A stretch of 64,000 bases of DNA from contig NC_088776.1 of assembly GCF_954871325.1 (NCBI RefSeq), positions 40,876,569 to 40,940,568 on the forward strand. Direction: 5' to 3'. Numbering within the stretch: the stretch's first letter is position 1; the number at the start of each line of letters is the position of its first letter. This document shows, in pieces, positions 21,301 through 34,002 of this stretch. This DNA is from Gordionus sp. m RMFG-2023. Taxonomy: Eukaryota > Nematomorpha > Gordioida > Chordodea > Parachordodidae. The notes under the pieces are model-generated. The model worked only from the letters and a program-made list of their open reading frames with translations, ran no database searches and had not been told where the DNA came from. The position numbers were made by a program, and so were the translations under genes.

Positions 21301-24300
21301 AAAGTGACAGACACATATCATTTATAAATGGATTCTTTGGCAGAGGTAAAATACATTATGATCTGCTGTTTCCGATGTAATCTTGACCAGAGGTCTGTAA
21401 TGGGCAAGTTTTGGTGCACCTGCTTGCTCATTTATTTAAAAATTTTGTTTAACTTGCCTGTCCAATGTTTAAAAATTATTTTATTGGTTGATTTGGCTCT
21501 TTATGTATTATTTTAATGTTTTTTACTTAGACTTATAAATTATGAAATAAAAAAATAATATCTAATAATAAATAGAAGTCAGTTGCTCATTTTGACTGAA
21601 ATTTATTTCAAATTCTCCTACTCATTGTTTTAAAAATATTTTTAATCCCCCCCTCCCCTTCACTCACCAACCTAATATCTTTCAGTATATCCACAGAGTT
21701 AGACAAAACCTTCATCTAGCAAGAAAATTTTTTTAGGTTTTAAATTGCAAATGAATGTATAAAAATTCATTTAGGAATTTTTGTTTATTGAGCACATAAA
21801 TATAATTTTTACAGATTTTATGAAATTAATAAAATGAAAATTCATATGTTCCGATTATATATTTATATTGAAGTTAATAAATATATCAGAGACCTGTATG
21901 TACCATTTGCACAGCCTGCCCTGGATTTTTTAAAAAAAATTTTTTGGCATAGCTCGGTCTGGATTTTTAAGATATATTAAATTTATTTTCAATTTTTATA
22001 GATAATAATGGCTATTTAAAATATACAACCCGACCTGGATATCTTTAAAATTTTTAGCCCCACCCTGGGTATATTTAAAAAATTAAAATATGGCCTAACC
22101 CCTGTACCTGTGTCAAAATATATTTTCTTATAATAATGATCATCTTGAACAATGGATCCATATCATTATAAGATGCAAACTTATTCAAAACTCTGTGGAT
22201 AACAATTTACCAAGGAGTGCTTTGTTGCTTCCATTGTTAATAAAAATCCATAAAGGAAGGATCCATTCCCACAATCTAATAAATATTTGCATTTTATATG
22301 ATTACTAGCTGATGTCACATAAGAATGACAAGGAATTAGTATTCTCCTTAATTTGATAATGGATAAATCAGAAATAAGCCTATATGAGGTGTGAATCAGA
22401 AATTTACCTTATTTTGATGAGATTTAATTCCAAAATTTTTATTATTCTTATAATATATTAATGAAGTATATATATATACTTATTGCATTTAATATGTACA
22501 AATATTTGAAACATGTTTGAATATATTTTTTTAATTTGTATTAATTTCCTTATTTTTTTAATTTTTATTATTTATGTACTCAATAAAAAACTTAATCTTG
22601 CTAGATGAAGATTTTGTATATTGTTATCATGGAAAAAGATTTTGGATTTGGACTTATTAAGAATGAGTCAAATTGGCTTTAAGAAATTAAAAACTAATTA
22701 TTTTAGGAAGAGCATCACAGATTGCTCCATGATACCAAAAATTTATATCCTTTTCAAATTCAATTTAAGATAATGAATGAAATAATGAATACCAAGGTAA
22801 AATAAACGAGGACGTGGGCTCTCTACTGGATCCTTTCGTTAGAATCTATGTCATGGGGGCTGAATAAAGGAGTTTTAATGTTACGTATGTCTCTAGGAAT
22901 TCTGAATAAACAGGGAATTTGGGATGAAAACAATTTATGAAATGTTCACGAAATTTGCTATTGAAAGCATTTTAAAGCCTACTTTGATAATAGCCATGTT
23001 AGGAGATGGATTTTGGATATAATATAAATGGCATGTGAAACTATTTTGCCTTCTACCTTAACACCAATCCTAATTGATACTTATACTTTATAAGTTAAGA
23101 CCCTGGGTTTTGACCCGTGGCAATTATTGTTGCTAATAATATTTTAAATAGCCCATTACAATGGGGTGGATACCACCACAGTGTTTATGAGTAATCACCC
23201 CCCAAAATTGTTTCGAATTTATAATGCAGGTTTTTTTTAAAAGAGTATTTAGGAAGGTTTTAAAAGCATTTAAATGATTCTTTGAGATGATTGTAGATTT
23301 TATACGAAGTGAGGGGGCAGAAACCATTGTGTCTGAATGTGGAAAATTTGTTAAAAGTATTTATAAATATCATAATTCACGAATTATATTTTTTTTATTC
23401 CATATTTTCATTAAAATATTTGGCCTTTTCTCTAAAAATTTATAGAAATTTTGGAAGAATGAATATGGATAATCTATTCCTCTCATTTGACTTTTCTGGT
23501 TCACCCATCGTCAAATGGTAAAATTTATTATTTATTCATAAGTAGAAAATTCTGATTCCCTGTAATTCTTGACGTGTAATCAGCTAGTTTATATAATAAA
23601 AACGTTAATGCTAAAAAAAATTGTGTGGGATAAATTTAAAAATTGCGGTAGTTTTGCAAGAGTGAGATGTCTGCGTCACTAAAAAATTGTGTCTCCCGCT
23701 GATGTGGGGAGACCAGGAAACCTTGGCCCTAATATTTATCATTTATTCTTTAAATGACTGATTTCTTAAAATTATATTATCATCATATAATTTTTTAAAC
23801 TGGGATTACTTTTCAATGTTTAGGCTTATCAAAACCCGGTCACTCTAGAATGATCATTATAGAGGTTTCACATGTTCGCTACTTATTTTACATTAATTTT
23901 TTTAAAATTATTATATAACCCCTCTTTTCTTCATTCATTAATTATTAATGATAGTTAAAACATCTTTTCTCTTTCTGCTAAATGTAAAATAATATTTTGT
24001 ATTTTCGCCTCAAATAAAATTATAAAAACAAAAGATATCGTGAATGACATTGAAAGACTTATTTATATTTTGCAACAACATAAAAGACTCATTCCTCTTT
24101 AATATTCTGTGCATATAAATAACTACTTTACACAATTATAATATATATCATATACATATATTATATATACTTAATTTCAATTCCCATGTTGGTGGCATAC
24201 ATTTTTCTCATTTTTTGTCATTTTTCTTATTATAATAATTTGTCAAATCACTACTTGAGAGGGCCAAACAATCATTTGAAGGTTGCTCTAATCACATTTA

Positions 24301-24987
24301 AAATTATTGTTTTTTTTAGAGTAGTTTAGATTACACTCTCATTTTGCTTCATTCATTACTTCCATTCGTAGATTAGCGCTTCTAAAAATTATCTCCTAAA
24401 ATTTTTATTATGCATGCGAATATCAAATGAATTTTCGTAAAACAATAAAGGAAATCCACTTTGCCCACTTTGATACGCTTCTACCTTTATGATCGAAATT
24501 CCTTTATTTATTATAATTATATCAATATATCTATTAGTATTTAATAAGCTTTCTAATTGGAGGGATAGGAATGATTAAAAAAAACTTTTTTAATTAATAA
24601 CCTTACCTAATTAAATATTCACTGATTGACATTGTTTTTTCTCTTTATACAATTATGGTACATTTCAATTATAGATATACAACAAACTTAAAGAAATTAT
24701 TTTCTATGTCAAAATTCACGTTAAAAATATTATAAACATCTTGACAGATTTTTTATTTTTTAATCGCTTTTTAAAATTAAAGAACATATTCTTATCAAGT
24801 ATTTATGATACGGATAAAAAACAAGTTGGAATTTAATATGCAGGCATGTTTGTAATGTAATAAATGTATTGTATTCATCAAATCAAGTTTTATTTTCTAT
24901 TTCATCAACACCTTTTAATAATTAATTTTGATAATTGAAATATTCCAACCGTATGTTGGAAAAAACTGTCGTTATTATAGGTAATGA

Positions 24988-26284
24988 CAGAGTTGTTAAC
25001 GCTCCTTTTTAAAAGGAGCTAGCTCCCGCTTCTACCTTCTCAAAAGGAGCTAGCTCCTGTTCCCGCTGCCAAATTTCTAAAAGGCGCTAGCTCCCGCTCC
25101 AAGTAATAGAGTGCCACTCCATAGCTGCTCCTTTGATTTTCATTTTTTTAGAAGGGACACGAAAAAAATTCATATTTTTTTTATCAAAAAGTTTTTATTT
25201 ATATTAAATGATATATATCAAAATATTTATAATTTTTTATTAGCTTTTAAAAGTAATATATTTTTTAAATTTGAATCTAACAAACATCCACGCCTTTCAA
25301 GCCTGTTTAGCAATACTAAATAGGCGCTCAACAGGAGCACTAGAGGGAAGCGGGGTATTGTATTTTATAAAAAATATTTTTTAATTTAGGTTGATATCAT
25401 TATTTAAAAAATATTTGTCCAATATATTATCTTTGAATTTGTTTTCTTAAAAAATTAATTAATTTGTATTTAAGTTCATTGTTTATCCATTCCCAATTTA
25501 ATTTAAATGCAGGTTCATCATTATAAACAATTGAAAATCTGCAATAAAGGTATCTAAATAGATCATTTATTTTTTATCATAAACCTTTGTTGGCAAAACT
25601 CTAAATCTGCTAAGTCATTTATTTTTGAAGTAAGTTTGGAAATGGTTGGAGTTAAGAAACCTATATCCATATGAAGCTCTCCTTCAAGGATTTTTATTTG
25701 CCAAAGATTAACCAAACATTTATTTATTTAGATAACGATTATATTAATATTTACTTGGTACTCTTTAATAAATGTAGGTTCTTGAGAGTTATAACGTAAA
25801 AGCCTATAGTTATCACATAACTCATAAAGGTCTTTTTGTTTTCACTTAATATTTTATCTAACAAAATCATAGATTCATAATACAAATTCCATCTAGTGGA
25901 ATTTGGGCATATCAGATGCCTACCCAATTTTTTGACAATATTATCTGCCATATTAATAGACATAATTTGTTTATTCCATAAAGATTGACACTTTTGGAAG
26001 GAACTTATATTTTAACTGATTAGATGTAAAACCAATATAAAACTCGGTTTAACATTTAATATTGCATAAATTTAAATAATATAAAATTTCATTTTTATTA
26101 AATTTTAATTAACAAATAAATGGATTATGAATATTTTAAAAATAATTTAACATTAAATTTAAAAGAGCGGTGGAGCGGCGCTCCTCCACTCCAACTCTAA
26201 AAGGAGCTATCTCCCGCTCCCGCTCCTGAAAAAGAGATGTTTTGAAAAAGTGTAGCGGCGCTCCAGGAGCGCCCCTCCTTAACG
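24988..26284 (-). mobile_element. 1.3-kb hAT transposon, relative of 13873-14972
   Basis: The left terminus CAGAGTTGTTAACGCTCC and the GGAGCTAGCTCCCGCT subterminal palindromes match the element at 13873. The right end stops at CTCCTTAAC, short of the full terminal repeat. Flanking GGTAATGA at 24980-24987 and 26285-26292 is a perfect 8-bp duplication. The minus strand keeps a different part of the transposase (25751-25963) from the other copy, and its weaker hATC remnant (25255-25380) is also visible. It is an internally deleted hAT within PICALM intron 1. Confidence 0.92.
25751..25963 (-). pseudogene. hAT transposase middle fragment
   Basis: The 70-residue piece has ADNIVKKLGRHLICPNSTRW followed by NLYYESMILLDKIL. 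The TRWNxxYxS pattern is the conserved region just before the helical insertion domain of hAT transposases. Later residues are no longer like the family. The piece ends in a stop, and the remaining domains are deleted. Confidence 0.75.
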
Positions 26285-26612
26285 GGTAATGACATAGACA
26301 TTATAAATTTAACAATCTTATTCATCCTTTTTTTAAAGAAAATTAAATAATTTTGTTTTAAAATCAGAAATTCATCTATTAAAAAAATGTATTATGTTGA
26401 GGGTTCAACATGATACTACGTATGCCATTGTTATCTGAAATACTTATTATTTTATTTGGTTGTTATATGATTAATAATTAATTGGTTTAAATTACCTTTT
26501 ATTTTATTTTATTATTTGGTTATTATACGTTTAATTATTAATTGATGTAAATTGATTTTGTCACTTTATACGCCTAAAGTATACTTTGGATTAATCTAAA
26601 TTATTTTTAAAT

Positions 26613-27019
26613 TAGTGATCTGCATCGTGTCTAATTTTTCAAGACTGGCCCGGCCAAAAATTTTTTTTGAAAAATTTCGTCCGACCCGAACTCAATATCT
26701 TGTTTTACCGGCCCAGCCCAAACCTAAATTTTTTTTAAAAAAATTTACCAGCCCGGCCCGGCCCGAATTTATTTAAATATAAAAATTAATTTTTATGATT
26801 ACTCAAAATAAAAGATATATGTTATATGGTGTCTAGTTTCTATAAATAAAATCAAATATTTTTACATTAGAAATTCAACATAAAATTGATAAATTTAGAT
26901 ATATTAAAAAATATTCCAAGGCCCGACCCCTCTCGGCCCGATTTTTAAAAAAAATATTAGGCCCGATCCAGCTCGAACCCGATTTCTTTTAAAAAAAATA
27001 GGCCCGCCCCAGATTTCTA
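26613..27019. mobile_element. 407-bp hAT MITE with perfect target duplication
   Basis: The element runs from TAGTGATCTGCA to CAGATTTCTA, flanked by TTTTAAAT on both sides (26605-26612 and 27020-27027). GGCCCGGCC-rich subterminal blocks and the internal GGTGTCTAGTTTCTATAAAT stretch match the subterminal region of the hAT at 265-6465. It is therefore a deletion derivative of that family. The right target duplication ends two bases before the long-TIR transposon begins at 27030. Confidence 0.9.
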
Positions 27020-27029
27020 TTTTAAATAT

Positions 27030-27759
27030 GGGTCATTCCACGTCAAATGAGCCACAAAATGAGATTTTCGGCCGACCCCCTTCGATTTTCTTAAAATAAG
27101 CAAAGAAAGGTCAATGTAATTAAGAAAAAACTAAAATTTTAGTCTCCATTTATATTTTTGAAGATATTAGGGTTCAAAATGGCAAAAATGACGTATTTTT
27201 ACCTTTATCTGCCTTCATTCAATTAAGCATATCTTAAAAACTACATAATTGTAAATAACAAATTTAGTATCAAAATTACATACAAAGATTCTACTTTTAG
27301 ATAAAAAATTTTTTATTTTTTTCCAATTTCCGGCCATTTTATTTAATATATAAAGGACTAAAAACGATTTTTTGGAAATAATGCGACCTTCAATTTTTTA
27401 AAAAAAATTTAGTAAACAATACTAAACTTTACCTTTATATATATAAAAAAAAATTGGTCTGGGACGCGGCCATCTTTATTCTCATAATTTAAAAATGTTT
27501 AGAAAAGTGTATAAATATTTTTCCGAAAGGGGGCGTCTTTTATAAAATTATATAATTAGTTTTTAATGATTTTTTTTGAATTATTTGATATAATTTAAAG
27601 GATTATTCATCTTCTAAGTGATAACAATAAATTAGGCTCTCATTCAATTATTGAAATTATCTATCGATAGAAGAAATTCAATTTATTACATTATTTATAA
27701 TTTATTATATATTTGCCCATATATCATATATTTAATGAATATTAATAAAATATGTTCAA
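27030..27759 (+). repeat. Left long terminal inverted repeat
   Basis: This 730-bp arm is inverted relative to 29867-31105. Divergence between the arms is small apart from indels. It begins at GGGTCATTCC and ends at ATATGTTCAA. Confidence 0.88.
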
Positions 27760-28082
27760 TTAAGTATCGAGTTCTTGGACGCCAAAAATAATATCAAAAT
27801 TTTCTCTACTTAATTTTTTAAAATAATTTGATATTTTTAAAATATTACAAATATTAATTTATTATTATTATGAAATTATTTACAAAATAAAAGTATTATC
27901 ATAAAATAACTCAAAACAATATAAATGTTGGATCGGATTTTCTAAAATCGGCATAGTCTTACTTGTAAATTAGAATAACAATAAATGAATAAATAAAAAT
28001 TTTAAAATTGATTAATCATTTAATAACACATTCATTCATTTTTTAATTAATTTCTTGGTATTTTGATTTCAACACCTAACCC

Positions 28083-29825
28083 CAAGCCTGGAAAAACTAT
28101 AGACGAATATACAGTTTAAATTGCGCAAGAATTTTATTGTACGGACGAAATAAGCAGAATCATGCCAGACAAGAAAGATTGCGTTTCGATTTTAACCAAA
28201 GAAGGAAAAAAGAATACCATACAAAAGAGATTAATTTTAGATAATTTAAAAGAAATGTATATATTTTTTAAAGAAATGAGGCCTGATGTTAAAATTGATT
28301 TTTCGAAATTTGCAAGCATTCGCCCAAAAATTGTATACTCGTTGGAGGTAGTGGTACACATGTATGTGATTGCAGCTACCACCAAAATTTTAAATTAATG
28401 ATCATTGGATCAAATTTAACCAATGATATGTTGCCCTTTAAAACATACAAACATATTTTACACTTAATAATTTGTAATTCGCCTCAACCATCCAGTTATA
28501 TGGGCAAATGTGATAATTCTCCAGGGTCAACACATTTACGCGATTAAATAGAAATATTGTTTCGTTCTAATGACATCGAATTTATAACATACAAACAATG
28601 GCTATCCGTAGATAGAACCACTCTTGAAACAATAACCAAGTCAGTAGGTGAATTTATCAATGCCTTTTTTGAAAAAATGGAATCTTTATTACCCCATTCT
28701 TTTATTTCAACGCAACAATCGTTGTATCAAAACAATCTAAAATCGAACTTTGACGAAGATTAATATTTAATTTTATGTGATTTTTAAAAAAACTATAGCT
28801 TTATATTTCAGGTTGAATTACAAAGTTATCATTGGAATAGGGCTCAATCCACTGTTCACCCTTTTGTTATGTATTATAAAGATAATTTTGCAAATGTTTG
28901 TTGCCTAAATTATGTAATGATATCCGAAACTTTGCAACACAATACAATAGCAGTACATTATTTCCAAAAAACATTGGTAAATTTTTTAATTAATAAAATT
29001 TGTATGCTAAATTAAATTTTTTATTTTTCCGATGGATCCGCTGCACAGTATAAAAATCATAAAAAATTTATTAATATTTGCCATCATGAGATGGATTTCG
29101 GGGTACAGGCGAAATGACATTTTTCTGCTACAGCACACGGAAAAAGTGTTTGTGATGCGATTGTGGCACTGTTAAAAGATTAGCCTAGAGCTAGTTTACA
29201 AGGCTTTACTCAAAGCAAATTACCACATCAATTGTACGAGTTAGCTAAAGAAAATATTAATGGCATATATTTTGAATAGATCATCAAAATAAATTATGAT
29301 TACGAAGATCTATTACTCAGAGAAAGATTTTCAAAATCTAGACCTATACCTGGAACAAACAAATATCACCTTGATTCCAACAGGTCTACATTAATTTAAA
29401 AGTATATTGTATTCCAATTCAATAGAAAGTACTATAGAAAAGTTATCATATAATGATGAAAGTATAATTTTTGAAGAAATATCAGGATACATAACGTGTG
29501 TTTATGATTCTAATTGGTGGTTACCCTTTGTTTTAGTGAAAAATCAAAAGCAGGAAGAAATATATATAAAGTTTTTACACCCATCCGGACCTTCTAATTC
29601 CTTTACATTTCCAAGTATAGACGACACTCTTTACTTACCCAAATGTCATATCTTAACATTAGTTTCACCGTTAACTGCTAATGGCCTTAGTTATACATTG
29701 TCGTCACAAGAAAGTAAATGCGCTACCGAAAAATTAGAATATTTTAAAAGTGAGTTATATATTAGATTTTTAAATTTAAATTATATCAATTTTTTTTTAA
29801 TATTTAGGGCGCCATATATATGAAA
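28083..29825 (+). pseudogene. YFSDG-type putative transposase (decayed, about 580 residues)
   Basis: Segments in order: an EFYCTDEISRIMPDKKDCVS start region with KNTIQKRLILDNLKEMYIFF, then KIDFSKFASIRPKIVYSLEV (28140-28395). Next come ITYKQWLSVDRTTLETITKS and LLPHSFISTQQ (28565-28720), and SYHWNRAQSTVHPFVMYYKD with VMISETLQHNTIAVHYFQ (28815-28975). FSDGSAAQYKNHKKFINICHH, AHGKSVCDAI and KENINGIYFE lie at 29020-29280. Last are RFSKSRPIPGTNKYHLDS and a YITCVYDSNWWLPFV C-terminal domain (29280-29823). The order fits a family found in many invertebrates as unnamed proteins. Several stops and frame changes break it. The Asp of FSDG, the SE/SD of VMISETLQH and the CD of HGKSVCD are candidate catalytic residues. 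Transposase function is inferred from the flanking TIRs. Confidence 0.75.
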
Positions 29826-30140
29826 TGCAAGATTCTGATTCATATATTCAAGAACTATAAACATGGTTGAATATATTTTATTAATATTCATTAAATATAT
29901 GTTATATGGGCAAATATAAATAAATTATAAATAATGTAATAAATTGAATTTCTTTTATCGATAGATAATTTCTATAATTGAATGAAAGCCCCATTTAATG
30001 TTATTTTTTACAAGATGAATAATCCATTAAATTATATCAAATAGTTCAAAAAAAACCATTAAAAACTGATTGATATATAATTTTATACAAAGACGCCCCC
30101 TTTCGGAAAAATATTTATTCACTTTTATAAACATTTTTAT

Positions 30141-30815
30141 TAAGGCTGTGCCGATCCTCATATTTTTCAATGATTGGATCCGATCCGATATTTTTCGATA
30201 TTGGTTTAAACCCGATCCGTCCAATATTTATGTTGATTTTTCACCACCCCACTTCGAACCAAATGTAATTAAGAAATCAAAATTCTAATTATGCAATTAA
30301 TTTAATTTTTTGATTTCTAAAATAATTTAAAACAGCGGATATTGGTAGTATTAAATGAATTTTTCATTATTCCTCCCCGTGATATTAGAATTCCGCAGAT
30401 AACACATTTTGCAAAATTATCTTTGTCTTTTGTAAAATATTTCCATAATTCAGATAACATATTTTATAAAATTCTTTTATTTAAATTATAAATAATAAAA
30501 TTGGCATTATTTAAAAAGATTTAAAATAAATAATTGGGTGTTCCTTTCTATTTTTATAAAAAAATTGTAAAATACTATAAATATATTTTAAAAAATAAAT
30601 AAAATTTAAGAAGTGTTGTGCATTTGCATTGTTTAAAAAAAATTATTTAGGAAATATTATTAATGTAAAATAAATATACATAAAATAAAAAAAGAAAAGT
30701 AAAAAAATCGGATCGGATCGGGTTTTTTTGCAGGTATCGGCCCGATCCGATATTTCTGGAAAACTCGAGATATCGGTGCCGATCCGATCCGATATTTAAT
30801 ATCGGCACAGCCCTA
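30141..30815 (-). mobile_element. 675-bp hAT derivative retaining a BED-finger exon
   Basis: The element runs TAAGGCTGTGCCGAT to ATCGGCACAGCCCTA, with target duplications ATTTTTAT and ACTTTTAT (7 of 8 identical). GATCCGATCC/GGATCGGATCGG blocks fill the subterminal zones. The matching left arm of the surrounding transposon lacks it, which confirms insertion. On the minus strand it keeps the start of a hAT transposase (30337-30460). A truncated relative lies inverted at 57435-58003. Confidence 0.9.
30337..30460 (-). pseudogene. BED zinc finger remnant of a hAT transposase
   Basis: Minus strand reads MLSELWKYFTKDKDNFAKCV, then ICGILISRGG and NSFNTTNIR. This is the first half of a BED finger (W-x-F/Y-F near the start, C-x2-C, then SRGG and NTTNLR before the missing His). 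It is open from the Met but ends before the His/Cys pair. The rest of the gene is deleted in this non-autonomous copy. Confidence 0.8.
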
Positions 30816-33789
30816 ACTTTTATAGATTTTGAGAATGAAGATGGCCGCGTCCCAGACCAATTTTTTTTATAAATATAAAGGAAGACTTTAGTAATGTCTA
30901 CTAAATTTTTTTAAAAAAAATGAAGGTCGCATTATTTCCAAAAAATCGTTTTTAGTCCTTATATATTAAATAAAATGGCCGGAAATTAAAAAAAAATTTT
31001 TTTTTTCAAAAAGTAGAATCTTTGTACGTTTTTGATAAATTTGTTATTTACAATTATGTAGTTTTTAAGATAAATGTTAAGAGACTAAAATTTTGGCTAT
31101 TAGAGTAAATATATCAATTAAGGCTTATTTGATAAGAAAAAAAATTTAACATTTTATTTATTTACATTTCTATAACGAAATCATTTTTATCTCAAAGTCT
31201 TAGGCTGCTATCACTAAATATGAGTTTAGCTTGACTAATTACCGTTCAAAACCGGGTTTATTGATTTTAATTTAATTACCCTTATTATTAAAAATAGCAA
31301 AAGTCATCGAATACGTTTATTTTATTATTTGTTGATGCAAAAAGCATTAATGGATTTTTCATGATAATAATGTCGTCATTCTTTTCAAAGAAAACATACT
31401 TGGAAAGGATTTTTATCGATTATTCTTAGAAATCATATCTAATTTTTCAATAATCTAACTGAATTTTATTTTCATACATTTAAAAAAATAAATTAATATC
31501 AAATTCTAATAATGGATTTTTATTATAAAGCAACAAAATGTAATTCAAAAAATATATATATATTTAAATTTCAAAATTGTAAAATTCAATGTTAACTTAA
31601 GATTTAATTATAAAAGAATGTCTTTTTTTAAATGATTAAATATAATTTAAAATAGCATAACCCCGAAGTTAGCGAGAATTCGCGGCGAAGTATACAAAAA
31701 TTACGAATTCGCGCTAATTATAAATTCAGGGTTTAGCTACTCTTTAAAAAAAAGTATTATGGTAACATAAGCTAATCTTCAAAAAAGTAGAGCTAAAATT
31801 AACTCACTACATTTAGCGCTCTATGTTAAACACTACCATTTCACAGTCAAAATAATAAAATGATTGAAGATGTACAATTTGATATTTCTGCCAATACTGA
31901 TACCATTCTTAAATATTTTTTGTAGATACTTATAACACCCGATTCTTAGATTTTATGACTCTTGGAAATCATTTAATTTTCCAGTTAATCCAGTTATATA
32001 ATTATATTAATAATAATTAAAGAAAATTTGAGATTAAATGTTTACTCAAATTGGCCGTCAGATTTCAGATGGTAAATATTATAAGAGCTTAAATTCGACA
32101 AGTTGCGTAATGATATAATACATTTCCTGATTTTATTCACGTTCCCTATTATACATTTTTTTAAAAAATATTATTAATTTTAAATAATTTGAACTCTCTG
32201 TCCTAAATTTTTTAGTAATCCTAATTATAATTGGCAAATTTGGGTAACATTCTTATTTTACAAAAAAATATATTTATCACTAGAAGAATTTGATAGAAAT
32301 GCTACCAATAATGATTTGGAGTTATTAAAAATGGTTTTTATTTCCAATATTCTTCTTTATTCCAAATATCAATATCAAAAGAAAAATCATATAAATAAAA
32401 GTATGCATCATTCCAAAAATCAGTACAAAAAGAAAATCATATGGAAAACACATAAAATCCGTTAATAAAAACAATCCCTAAAAGTAAAACAAATAAAAAT
32501 CCAAATTGATTGACATTTCTTATAATATATTTATTATTTCTATTATTTAATTTTCATTTTCAACCTCTGTAACAGTTATAATAATATTTTTGCCACAATA
32601 TAGGATTAATTATTAATAATTAATTTTACTTTTGATGATACATTTTGGATAATTTTGAAAAATTACATGGCAAGCGACTTTCCTCTGCTTGATAATACAT
32701 ATATCCTAAAGATGCTCTTGGAATCTGGGCAACTTAATAAAATAAGAGAAGACAAAAAAATCATTAATCATACGTCTACAATCCTCGTTTATTATTGATT
32801 GACTATGGAGTTGATAATATTCGATATAAGGATAATGATTAATGAAAATATTTAATGGGAGACCGGTAATAGTGATATCCCGGGCAGGTAATTTCTTCTC
32901 AAATAATTTAAAAATGAATAAACTTTGAGTTTTGAAATTTGACCCAAATATGTATTTTAATAAGGTGCTTTAGTAGGTCTAAAAATATTTCACACAAAAT
33001 TGCTCTAAATGTGAATTTAAATTTTAACACGTCAAAAGTAACTTTAATTTTTATATTTTTAATTTTTTTATAAATTTTACTTAGATTTAATATAAATTCT
33101 AAATGATAAAATAAATTAAATTTTATCATGTATAAAAATATTAACAATATTTATGGTAATTTAATATCTTTAATTTAATTAATTGTCAAGACCTGGGGCA
33201 GGTTTTGACGGGGCAGTATTATTTTTTAACAAGGATTATTTTGAATAAAAAAACAAAATTCATAAGAACATTAGAAGCCATATGTTTGTCTAGCTAGGGC
33301 CTATTTTTTGTAAATTATATGTCAGTTTTGTGAAAAGTTCTTGATGATATATAATATAGATTAATCTGGTAAATTTAACATATTTAATCATTTATTTTCT
33401 TTAATTTACTTACAATTAACATTTTTATATATTTTTTTTAAAAAAAATCTAAAAATAAAGAAGCGCTATGACTCACAACGCGAAAAGTTAATAGGTACCC
33501 CGGATATTTTAATTCTTAATTTTTATTTTTTTAAATTTTGTAATAATAAAAAAACTAAAAGTTTTTTTTCTTAAATATTAATTTTTATCGAAAGAATAAA
33601 ACAACGTTTAAACATTTTGGAAAATTTCCTTCATCTATTTTTTTTATAGCACCTTATTTTTTTATGGACAATATAACCCCGGTTATACTACTTAAATATT
33701 GAATCATTATTTATAATTCAATAGTTTTTAGTAAATCTTTAATTGAATGACAATTGATAAGAAGAATAGGTCATTTATCATACTTTGGA

Positions 33790-34002
33790 GTTTTGTTAAA
33801 CAGCTCGATTTGAGCCGATTTTCAAAAGGCTAGCTATTTTCTCCAGAAAAATATTACGTAAGCTTGAAGATTTTGCTCATAGATGCCGCAAAAAGGTTTG
33901 GACATTAATTAGCGGTATCTCGAGACTTAGTCAATATTTTTCTGGCTAAAATATTGAAGTTGGCATTTTTGACTCAAATTATGGCATTCAACAACACCAC
34001 TT
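33790..34002. mobile_element. Decayed copy of the 212-bp MITE
   Basis: It matches 16373-16584 at TTGTTAAACAGCTCGATTTG, the GAGCCGATTTTCAAAA block, GGCTAAAATATTGA and CAACAACAC near the right end. Ends and target duplication are blurred. Confidence 0.7.

Larger units (their letters stand above)
27030..31105 (+). mobile_element. Long-TIR DNA transposon with YFSDG-type putative transposase
   Basis: The left end begins GGGTCATTCCACGTCAAATG. Arms of about 0.7 kb (27030-27759 and 29867-31105, the latter split by a 0.7-kb hAT MITE) are inverted copies. Shared blocks include GGGGGCGTCTTT, GGTCTGGGACGCGGCCATCT, GGCCATTTTATTTAATATA and CAAATTTGTTATTTACAATTATG against their complements. The right arm lacks about 90 inner bases and the outermost 100 or so, so the right terminus and target duplication cannot be read. 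One + strand gene, decayed, lies between the arms. Confidence 0.88.
29867..31105 (-). repeat. Right long terminal inverted repeat, interrupted
   Basis: Inverse of 27030-27759. A hAT MITE (30141-30815) was inserted into it. It ends early, near GAGACTAAAATTTT, without the outermost bases seen on the left. Confidence 0.85.
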
